Source: Norana najaformis
Lineage: Eukaryota > Annelida > Clitellata > Crassiclitellata > Hormogastridae
DNA length: 64,000 nucleotides
Assembly: GCA_964023275.1 (NCBI GenBank)
Contig: OZ029919.1
Location: forward strand, 5,003,367-5,067,366
Reading direction: 5' to 3'
Shown: in pieces, positions 56,365-64,000 of the stretch
Numbering within the stretch: position 1 is the first letter of the stretch
Layout of the letters: each line of letters starts with the position of its first letter
Translations under genes and position numbers: made by a program
The notes under the pieces: generated by a model
Told to the model about the DNA's origin: nothing
The model's input: the letters and a program-made list of their open reading frames with translations, nothing else
Databases searched by the model: none

Positions 56365-56535
56365 AAATGAACTCAGCTATAAATAAATTGAACAGATATG
56401 AAATGAATACACACTGGCCGTACATTGTCGCTGGGAGTATCAGGCGTCGTCGGAGAGGACTGGTCACCCGTCCTCGTATGCTGAGGCTAAGAAAATGAAA
56501 TCGCTAACACGATGCCCATTGCTGCCTCTCGGAGT
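56365..56535 (+). mobile_element. SINE family 2 body fragment
   Basis: GAACTCAGCTATAAATAAATTGAAC..., then CACTGGCCGTACATTGTCG and CACCCGTCCTCGTATGCTGAGGCTAAGAAAATGAAATCGCTAACACG match the body at 48140-48270. The tRNA head is absent. Confidence 0.65.
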
Positions 56536-56547
56536 TAACTTAAATGA

Positions 56548-56722
56548 CTGCTTTTCTTCTTCTTCCTCCTCCTCTTTTTCTTCTTCTTCCTCTTCTTCTT
56601 CTTCCTCTTCTTCTTCTTCCTCTTCTTCTTCCTCTTCCTCTTCTTCTTCTTCTTCTTCTTCTTCTTCTTCTTCTTCTTCTTCTTCTTCTTCTTCTTTTTC
56701 TTCTTCTTTTCTTCTTCTTCAC
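56548..56722. repeat. (CTT)n microsatellite
   Basis: CTT/CCT trinucleotides over about 175 bases; the open frames (poly-S, poly-L, poly-R) are artefacts. Confidence 0.95.
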
Positions 56723-56749
56723 ATTCTTCGCATTTTATTTTTAAGCTAA

Positions 56750-57525
56750 TATCACAATTATACTTAATTCGCCGGCAAATTGATCTAAATTAAGGCTACG
56801 AGATACCTTCACCAACACAGCGTACACTGGCCGCATTTTGCGCCCAGGCTGACAATGAGATTCTCATCCGTTTACTACTATACAGAAGTTCGTCTCTGCG
56901 TCAGCTCCAAGCTGTCAAATAAAGGCATCGCGGACGGACGTTGCGTTTCTCGTCCGTTGACAGACGGACGGATGGAAGGACGGATGTTCAGAGGAGCGTC
57001 ACGTCATTAGCTCAGGGAAAAGGCTGCCGCATTTTGAGTCGAGTCATGCAATACGTCTGCACACTTCCATCGAAGGCGCGTCATTAGCTAAGAGAAAAGA
57101 GCTAAGAGTCGCTAATTATTGACGAATGCGCATCAGTCTCGCCTTTTGGCTAAACGTGGATGACGTCTCACAGCAACCTAAGAAGGCAGCGGCGAGAGAC
57201 GAAGCTGGTGATGGTTGCGTTGGCGTCGCCGCTGGCAAGAGCTGAAGCATTACGTATCTGACGGAGTCGTCAGTCTTCAGAGCGAAACACTGGAACTACT
57301 GCAGCGTCGGTTCTTTCTCTGTAGCTACATCGCTACGTCGAGCCAGCGTTGCTACATATTAATAATTGAACTACTGTAGCTTCTACATTCAGAAGAAGGA
57401 AATGTATCCAAATTCAAGTGGAATGCAGTAGCCCAGTTGGTAAACGCAGAATGAGGTAAATACTACATTTAAGTGAAAGACAGTATCCAATTACTGCATA
57501 ACACATACAAAAAACGATCTTTTAT
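56750..57525. other. Spacer between (CTT)n repeat and Tc1 element
   Basis: No open gene. GACGGACGGACG-type repeats lie near 56935-56990. The CATTAGCTNAG stretch recurs at about 57005 and 57088. The local GC content is higher than in the flanks. Confidence 0.35.
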
Positions 57526-57528
57526 TTA

Positions 57529-59088
57529 CAGTGCTGGCCAGAGCATTAGAAACACTTGTGAAAATCATGAAAAAACAATGAAATTAGCAATTAGCATGCC
57601 TTTCTTTAGCCAGAACACACTTGAAGAACAAATAAAAGTTGTTTATAAGATGAAACAGTGTTTTCTGTTATTAGTTAATGATTTGTTATCAACAAAATTT
57701 TTTTTTAGACATTACAGATAGCTTCCAGCCGAAATACATGAAATGTGCATGTACGAAACTACGTATGTGTACGTCTACATGTAGTTCAAAGTGTGTCATT
57801 AATCATTATGCAGTGGGGTATGCACTACCAAATGCTAATGGACCCAGTTGTCAATGTCAATGTCAATACTTTGTGTAACCACCTTTGCTGCTAATGACTT
57901 GAGCAACACGCTTTGGCATCCCCTGTATCAGGCGTGGACACATGTCGCGGATGTCTTGATCATGATGCCAGATTTGCAGTATGCATTCGATCAAGGAACG
58001 CTTAGTGGTGGGTTTCATTGCATTAACCTTGCGTTTCAGGAGATGCCAAAAATTCTCTATCGGATTCATATCCGGTGAATTGCCGGGCCAGCTTAGCAAA
58101 GGGATATTCTCCTGTCTGAGGAACTGAGTGACCCGTTTCGCGGTATGGCAAGGAGCTCCGTCTTGCATGAAAATGCCATCGCCGTTAGGAAACCATGCGG
58201 CCATTTGGGGAAGCAGCCTAGCCGCAACATTTCAATGTATTAGTCTTGGCGCATGATTCCGTTCACGATATACAGACGGCCTGGACCTTGAGCAGAGATA
58301 GCGCCCCAAACCATAACGGAAGTCGGATGCTTGACGGTTGGGGAAACACATTCTGGAAGAAGATCTTCCTTGCTTCGTCGTCTAACGAACAATGACGACT
58401 CCCGAAGGATATCAATTTTGCTCTCATCACTGAAGCACACCTTCATCCAGTCATTGGCAGTCCAATCTTTGTACTGTTTTGCCCATAACAACCTCTTCTT
58501 CATCATGGCCGGTGCGAGTTTGGCTTTCTTAACAGGACGCCGAGCAGTTAATCCAGCATTACACAACTCACGTCTCACAGTTCTGGGTGAGACCTTTACG
58601 CCATACTCTGATACCTGACGAGAGAGCTCACAACTTGTTGCTCTACGATTGGATTTACAGAGTTTGATCAGAATTCGTTTGGTCCGAGTAGAAAACCTTG
58701 ATTTCATGCCGCTACGCTGCCTGTTCTTGGTTCTTTCTTCACAGAAATCTTGACCAAGATCTAATTCTCTTTTAACTCTGTTAACAGAAGCTGCAGAAAT
58801 GTCACATTTTTTAGCAATCTCCCTCTGACTATAGCACTGCTCCTTAATCAAAGTTTTCACAGCAGAAACCTTCCGCGGTGTTAAATCTTTAATTTTACCC
58901 ATTTTCGATAATAAAATATAAAACTTTCCTGGAAAAACAATTACTTCAATGACAAATGACCTTCACCTACATAACCAAAGAACATAATCTACTCAAAAAA
59001 CATAGATATCACTAGCGCAGAGCATTGATAATATAATTTCATGAACGTTTTACAGTTTCATTCGTGTGTTTCTAATGTTCTGACCTTT
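57529..59088 (-). mobile_element. Tc1-type transposon, about 1.56 kb, disabled
   Basis: Terminal repeats share CAGAGCATTAGAAACAC (left, from 57539) and CAGAACATTAGAAACAC (right, on the minus strand near 59083). TA dinucleotides stand next to both proposed ends (57527-57528 and 59089-59090), as expected of Tc1/mariner insertions. The transposase frame inside is on the minus strand and is broken (listed separately). Just outside the right end a second partial copy of the element's start region follows. Confidence 0.85.
57863..58902 (-). pseudogene. Tc1 transposase, DD34E, broken by a stop and a frameshift
   Basis: The first part (58240-58902, 220 codons) starts MGKIKDLTPRKVSAV. It carries an N-terminal helix-turn-helix (QREIAKKCDISAASVNRVKR, about residues 26-45) and a second one (ELSRQVSEYGVKVSPRTVRREL), then the first catalytic D in VCFSDESKID (residue 159). 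It ends at a TAA in place of a glutamine codon. A one-base frameshift follows shortly. The second part (57863-58204) carries the second D in FMQDGAPCH and the E in NPIENFW, with 34 residues between them, the Tc1 hallmark. Only these two lesions were noticed, so the copy is fairly young. It can no longer make full transposase. Confidence 0.88.
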
Positions 59089-59270
59089 TACCCATTTTAG
59101 ACAAAAGAAGAAAAATTTCCATGAAAAAAATTCTTTTCCAATGAAAACTAACCTTCACCTATAACCAAAGAATATAATATATTCAAAAAACCAAGATATT
59201 ACTAGTGCAGAGCATTGAAAGCATAATTTTATACACTTTTCAGTGTTTTTTTCATGCTTTTATTTATAGT
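59089..59270 (-). mobile_element. Partial second copy of the Tc1 5' region
   Basis: TTACCCATTTTAGACAAAAG (MGK codons on the minus strand) and the following ACCTTCACCTATAACCAAAGAATATAATATATTCAAAAAACCAAGATATTACTAGTGCAGAGCATTGAAAG match 58895-59045 with about 15-20% differences. It thus repeats the untranslated end region, starting at the transposase start codon. Confidence 0.7.
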
Positions 59271-59549
59271 CAGTTACAAGTGAGATACTGCGGTTGCTAA
59301 ATTTCGAGGGATGTACAGCGTCGTTTAAATTACCAAAGAGATGCTGTAATCGTTGTAGTCAAACTACTCTACTTCTGTAGCATTGGAATGGATTACTGAG
59401 CTGACTTTGCAGTGTGATACTTCATTTGGTACTCGTGACCATTGAAGGATTTGAACCTGTTGTGTAGACCAACAAACACATCGGAATATTTTTCATAGGT
59501 GTATTCGGCTCCAGAGGAATTACATTTCGTAGGTAATTTCACATCACAG

Positions 59550-59845
59550 AACATACGCTTTGCAGGTAACTCCATTTCAAAGGAATTCACAGCTTACTCC
59601 AACTAAAAGGAATTACACTTCGCAGTTGTACTCCGATTCAAAGGAATTACACTTGGCAGGTAACTCAATTGTTGTTGAACCTTCATTAGTCTGCGCATAT
59701 TGAGAGACGGTGGTAAAGTAGCAAAAGAATCCGATCAGTTAACTCGTCGCAGAAACACATTCGAAGGAGACTTGGGCCACATTCAAAGGAGATTTGGACC
59801 ACATTCAAAGGAGACTTGGACCACATTCAAAGGAGACTTTGACCA
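59550..59845. repeat. Two tandem repeats before the 59871 open frame
   Basis: 59550-59670 has about four degenerate units with AAAGGAATTACACTTCGCAGGTAACTC. 59757-59844 has four units of 22 bases (ACATTCAAAGGAGACTTGGACC), very alike. The second array ends 26 bases before the ATG of the next open frame. Confidence 0.85.
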
Positions 59846-59870
59846 CTGAAGATCGACCTCGCTGAAGAGA

Positions 59871-60308
59871 ATGGAACGGGAAGCCGCATCTAGTTCAGCT
59901 GTTTCCGGATCCGAGATGCAAGAGGCATCGAACTCAGACAGAACAACGAAATGTCAGACGGTGACCTTCATGTCCGGTCTGTCGAGAGATGAGCTGGACA
60001 AACCGAAGCTCCAGAGGATTCCCACTCCCTACTACGAACACCTTCAGCAGACAGCGGTCGCTGGCGTGGAAGACAGTGCATTTGGAAAGGGCTTAGAGGG
60101 CAGAAAGGAGGCCCTGACGGGGATTTGTGTAGCCTCGGACTCCGAGCCACCCTCAAAGATGGAGCCATTGTCCTTGGGCGAGGGACAAAAGCCCCGAGGG
60201 GACTCGGACGACCTCGGGCAGCTTCGCCAGGCTGGGCCGCCGGCTAAGTCCGGCACTTGCCCGGGACGGCGTATCCACCGCGAGTTTTCGATGTCACGTG
60301 ACGACTGA
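59871..60308 (+). CDS. Hypothetical protein, 145 residues, unknown family
   Basis: A single GC-rich open frame starts MEREAASSSAVSG and ends SMSRDD. It is rich in charged residues, serine, glycine and proline, with no recognised domain, signal peptide or membrane segment. Codon choice and base composition resemble the nearby confirmed exons and differ from the AT-rich surroundings, which is the main reason to list it. It contains RIPTPYYEHLQQ, reminiscent of short linear motifs. It might be one exon of a longer gene, but no strong donor is evident before the stop. The opposite strand also has open frames of 66-91 codons. Confidence 0.5.
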   Translation: MEREAASSSAVSGSEMQEASNSDRTTKCQTVTFMSGLSRDELDKPKLQRIPTPYYEHLQQTAVAGVEDSAFGKGLEGRKEALTGICVASDSEPPSKMEPLSLGEGQKPRGDSDDLGQLRQAGPPAKSGTCPGRRIHREFSMSRDD

Positions 60309-60454
60309 GGCTTGGTCACGTGGCCGACCCGGTCTCAAGATGGCGCTGCGACTACAGTAGTGACATCTGGTTATTGATCTCGGTTTAAGGTCTCGATTCA
60401 TTTGTAAGTACATGCGCAGAAAGATACTTTCATTTTGCTTGCTTGCTTTCTAGC

Positions 60455-60790
60455 TGTGTATGCATGTATGCATGCATACATACATATGTATGTATGTATG
60501 TTTGTATGCATGCATACATATGTATGTATGTATGTATGTATGTATGCATACGTATGTATGTATGTATGTATATATATGTATGTATATATGTATGTGTGTG
60601 TGTATGTATGCATATATTTATGTATGCATTTATGTATGTATTTATTTCTGTATGTATGTATGTATGCATACATATGTATGTATGAATGTATGTATGTATT
60701 TATTTATGTATGTACGCATACATATGTATGTATGTGTGTGTGTATGTATGTATGTATGTGTGTGTATTTATATATATATATATATGAGAT
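60455..60790. repeat. (ATGT)n microsatellite
   Basis: ATGT tetranucleotides with variants over about 330 bases, ending in (AT)n. Open frames on both strands are artefacts. Confidence 0.95.
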
Positions 60791-61129
60791 GAACAGTTTT
60801 CGGTCTAGTTCCACGCCCAGCATCAGAATTTATAGCAACAGTCCCCGAGGTGCAACTTTGTTGTTTTCATCCCATAAACTGTCTTTTATAGCAAGGCTTT
60901 TCGCCAGTTGTGTCAGCAGGTCTGTCCGGTCTAATAAGAAAGCTTATTTGGTCCACTAAATTACAGATAATAAATAAAGATTTATATATACATATATATG
61001 TATATGTGTATATATATATATTGTTTGCCAAACTAATATTGTTTTTCTCTGATATGACCGTCAATCAACGTCGGTTGACTGTCGCTTTATACTAACTGAT
61101 CAATTGTCTCATTGTCTCATTGTCACATA

Positions 61130-61316
61130 ACATTTACATTACACGTGCATTACATTCGCATTACATTTGCATTACATTTGCATTACATTCGCATTACATT
61201 TGCATTACATTTGCATTACATTTGCATTACATTTACATTACATTTGCATTACATTTGCATTACATTTGCATTACATTTGCATTACATTTGCATTACATTT
61301 GCATTACAGTTACATT
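61130..61316. repeat. 11-bp tandem repeat, about 17 copies
   Basis: The unit CATTACATTTG is repeated with few changes (TTCG, TTTA variants). As 11 is not a multiple of 3, all frames stay open and read LHYICITFA-type repeats. It is not a gene. Confidence 0.92.
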
Positions 61317-61329
61317 ATTCTTAAATGAT

Positions 61330-62730
61330 CTCCCAACCAGAGACAACAATTTTGCGACACAATAGACTCTTTTCTCTTCCGTGATTGTCATTGTTGTATT
61401 CTTGGCCAACAATTCAACTCACGATAGGCATAGAACTTGAATTTGCAAACTCGTGCAATTAAGTTTCAAAAGCCATCTCAGCCATTATGCCCCCCCCCCG
61501 TTGCATAATTTCTGCGAACGCCATTGACGTTTTGCACATCAGTGTATCCACTGATGTCTTGAGCATTGTTACAGTGGCGCCATATAAGTTATCGGATTAT
61601 TATTTACTCGCCAGTCTCGCGCAGAACATCTTGCGCTAGTTCGGGAAAATGTCCCTTCTGGGCTAGAACCCTTAGCTAGGGGCCATGAAAGCAATTGCCA
61701 AAACTGTTCCGAGTTGAAAACTCTACCCTATCATATCTGTGACGAACGCAAAAGCTTTACATGCATTCAGAATTGATCATCTTTACTTCTTCCTCGGAAT
61801 TGCTGATCTCCGCCTTTTCTAAGCAACCGCTTTGATCTCGTGTTATTCGCGAGATAGCGCCCTTTAAGCGTCTCAGAACGTATTGTATAACGCATGCTTA
61901 TTATACAACGTGAGCTTGTTGCCTATGTGCCTGTTGTACAATATGTGTCTGTTGTACAACATGTGCCTGTTGTACAACGTCTGCTTGTTGTATCATATAC
62001 AATGAAGGTTTCGGAACTGAACAATTATGGAATTTTGTGCTAAAATTTCATTATTTTTATCAATCAATAAACACTGAAAACAGTGTAAAGTTGTAAAGAT
62101 TGAAATTGAATTAAAATAAGTTACATTATATTACATAATTAAACTAACTTAGTAACACAATTCTTTTATTAAAAACTAAACTATTTCTTAGTAGCCGAAA
62201 AAAGGTGCCGGAACGCCGTTCTGGAGCGTTCGTCTGAAAAATCACTGATAATATGTTCCTGTTGTACAACGCGTTCCTGCTGTGCAATATGTGCATGGTG
62301 TATTGCTGACTTCCATTTTCTGAGCGTTCTGTCTTCAAAGCATCCATCGAACTGGGCGTTTTTTGCAACCCCTCAGGGTTTTATTATAGAGAAGCAGACC
62401 TCATCAAACTACCGATTCTGCGACCATAATAGCAGGAGGTGTCCTTAATAGCAGGGAGTCAGAATAGCAATTTTGTTTCGTATTACATTTGCTTGCATCA
62501 ACGAGGAATCTGTCAGTCGGTGACGGTGATGTTATTCAATGCTTTCCAATTAATCATTGCTACATGTATATTCAGCGAGGTGTGCATTCCATTGCGCTTC
62601 GCCCAGACGTGACAACATGATTACGTGCAAGTTCGTCTAGACGCGTAAAGACATCCTAGTTCTATCCCTCCACTGCATCTATCAAGTCACGACGTTTCCA
62701 CGAGGCGAAGCGCTATACAAGTGATAAGCT
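61330..62730. other. Intergenic region with GTTGTACAAC repeat
   Basis: At 61910-61990 a unit of about 20 bases (TGTGCCTGTTGTACAACA) is repeated four to five times, and two more units lie at about 62250-62300. Each holds the palindrome GTTGTACAAC or a one-base variant. No gene is recognised. A run of ten C lies near 61490. Confidence 0.55.
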
Positions 62731-62734
62731 AGGC

Positions 62735-62835
62735 TTACGCGGCATTTCAAAACATTCCGCTTTCACAGATCCTATCCTGACACCCCTTCTTCCTCTTATC
62801 TCTCTCTCTCCTCTCCAACCAATTCAAGAGTTAAG
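62735..62835 (+). mobile_element. Short LINE 3' fragment
   Basis: GGCATTTCAAAACATTCCGCTTTCACAGATCC then TCTTCCTCTTATCTCTCTCTC matches the C-terminal coding text of the element on the opposite strand at 63130-63210. It has lost its frame. The two fragments form an inverted pair less than 500 bases apart. Confidence 0.5.
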
Positions 62836-62929
62836 GGCCAATGATTGCAGGTTTAAAGAGTTAAGAATGCAATACATCGCAATGTTAGCCTACGTTATAG
62901 ACAGACCTATAATACCCCTAGTCCTATCG

Positions 62930-63487
62930 TATTTGTAATCGTAATCGTAATTCCGAGATTTCTAAAGCGCCCAACGAAAGCCGCGCCGCAGGGACCAGCT
63001 TATTCACAGGCGTTCAGTCAAAACAAAATCGATAGGCAAAAGGGTTCGGTTCCAGGTCAAGATCCAAGAGCAGGCAGAGAGACAGCGTGGCAGCAACAGT
63101 GGATGATGTTTTGGGGTTGGAGAGGAGAGACAGATAAGAGGAAGAAGGAGAGTCAGGAGAGGATCTGTGAAAGAGGAATGTTTTCAGTTTTGAGTGAAAG
63201 GCCGAAGCAGAAATTGCAAGCGGTGGAGCATCGATGAGTTTGTATGATGGGTCAGAAAACTGTCGCAGTTCTGAGTAGAGTTTATTCCAGAGTGGTGGGG
63301 CAGCTATGGCTACGCAGCGATTACCAAATTTTAAGGATGAGATGACCGGAGGGCGGAGAAGTGTTAGGGCAGAAGAGGGTTGCCCGCCTAATAATAGGAT
63401 AAATATAAAAGGACAATCCTCTGGAACTCCACCACTGCCGTACCCAAGCCTGGATAAAGGAGGAGGGCTAGGGTAATAATTAATCAT
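62930..63487 (-). mobile_element. LINE 3' end, C-terminal ORF2 and 3' tail
   Basis: A minus-strand frame (63014-63487, 157 codons) reads PPVISSLKFGNRCVAIAAPPLWNKLYSEL and then FHSKLKTFLFHRS, the standard C-terminal text of CR1/L2-like non-LTR retrotransposons. The 3' untranslated part (TTCGTTGGGCGCTTTAGAAATCTCGG) is shared with the copy at 46640-47045 and ends in an ATTACGATTACGATTAC tail. The 5' end is cut off near 63487. The last 150 residues are open, so this copy is younger than the others. Confidence 0.85.
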
Positions 63488-63492
63488 TGTTT

Positions 63493-63628
63493 TGACAATG
63501 TCATTGCCAATAATGTCATTGTTATGACAATGTCATTGCCAATAATGTCATTGCTATGACAATGTCATTGCCAATAATGTCATTGTTATGACAATGTCCA
63601 TCTGCCAATAATGTCATTGTCATGACAC
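63493..63628. repeat. 32-bp tandem repeat, about 4 copies, with internal palindromes
   Basis: The unit TGACAATGTCATTGCCAATAATGTCATTGTTA is repeated nearly unchanged, with a 3-base insertion in the last unit. It holds inverted copies of CAATGACATT, so each unit can fold. It begins right where the truncated LINE ends. Confidence 0.88.
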
Positions 63629-63629
63629 A

Positions 63630-64000
63630 GCGTCGTGAAACAAAAACCACAATCCTGTGCGAACAGTAAGCGAGTATGCAAGAGTTTATATACTGATATT
63701 ACCACTCATTCACTCATTTATTTAATCAGTCATTCGTTCAGAGCAATTATATAGCGCCGCTGAAAGGTATCTACTCAGAGGCGTCGATATGCCAAGGTAT
63801 GCCTATATGCCGAACAGATCTAGGTCTATAGTAGGCCTATATGGGCATACACATATGAAAGACTGGTCAGCCCTTACAAGTCACAGCCGAACCAAACGCT
63901 GTCTGAATCAGACACCGACTCAGCTGATCCGATTTCAGGGTTCAGACCCACCCTGTTGTGAGGTCAGAGGTCGCCAGACGGACTGGATTCCGATAGCGGG
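63630..64000. other. Window end, SINE-like debris
   Basis: 63745-63800 holds ATTATATAGCGCCGCTGAAAGGTATCTACTCAGAGGCGTCG, similar to 47815-47860 (TTATGTAGCGCCGCTTCAATAAAAACTAATCAGAGACGCC), probably the end of a further dispersed repeat. No gene is seen. Confidence 0.45.

Noticed and set aside
56495..56749. Poly-serine, poly-leucine and poly-arginine frames
   Set aside because: They are artefacts of the (CTT)n microsatellite.
61130..61316. CRISPR-like array
   Set aside because: The repeat is contiguous with no spacers, and the genome is eukaryotic. The 32-bp (63493) and 39-bp (45044) repeats were rejected for the same reason.
61112..61365. 70-81 codon frames with LHYICITFA repeats
   Set aside because: They are artefacts of the 11-bp tandem repeat.

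Overview
The window is nuclear DNA from an invertebrate animal. Genes are split by GT-AG introns of roughly 0.1-3.5 kb. Simple repeats are very abundant, and there are LINE 3' ends, tRNA-derived SINEs, a Tc1 element, hAT-like MITEs and a larger DDE-type transposon. The gene content (sarcoplasmic/coelenterazine-binding-type EF-hand proteins, a doublecortin protein, a SAXO-like protein) fits a non-vertebrate metazoan; I cannot name the phylum from the sequence. No CRISPR, operon or prokaryotic signal is present.

Left part (about 0.4-28.8 kb): a decayed tandem array with units of about 6-8 kb. Each complete unit carries a two-exon EF-hand gene on the minus strand (complete copies at 9591-10331, 17434-18182 and 23752-24509) and a broken relative on the plus strand (8178-8450, 14396-14705, 21853-22260). 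A further minus-strand copy (5653-6226) is cut off in its second exon by a 2.4 kb transposon (3254-5652) with long terminal inverted repeats and one open transposase-like frame. The units also share LINE debris and spacer blocks. Comparing units shows three younger insertions with matching empty sites: a SINE, a hAT-like MITE and a block of about 0.7 kb.

Middle part (30.9-42.5 kb): a 12-exon gene for an 831-residue protein with two doublecortin domains, a long charged region and two IQ motifs. All intron phases agree. A partial copy of its last exon sits after exon 7, in frame, with a stop codon and AATAAA signals, so a short isoform without IQ motifs (365 residues) is predicted. Just downstream is an intronless gene for an unrecognised 271-residue coiled-coil protein.

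Right part (47.2-64 kb): a six-exon gene for a 516-residue protein resembling stabilisers of axonemal microtubules. Its introns are filled with satellites: a 0.7 kb polypyrimidine tract and a 0.25 kb polypurine tract flank exon 3, and a 13-bp minisatellite fills intron 5. A broken Tc1 transposon (DD34E), a 145-codon open frame of unknown function and LINE 3' ends follow.

The doublecortin and SAXO-like genes both point to microtubule or cilium biology and lie on the same strand; the link is inferred from families, not shown. Exon borders were placed by hand from splice sites and phase, and no transcript evidence was available.
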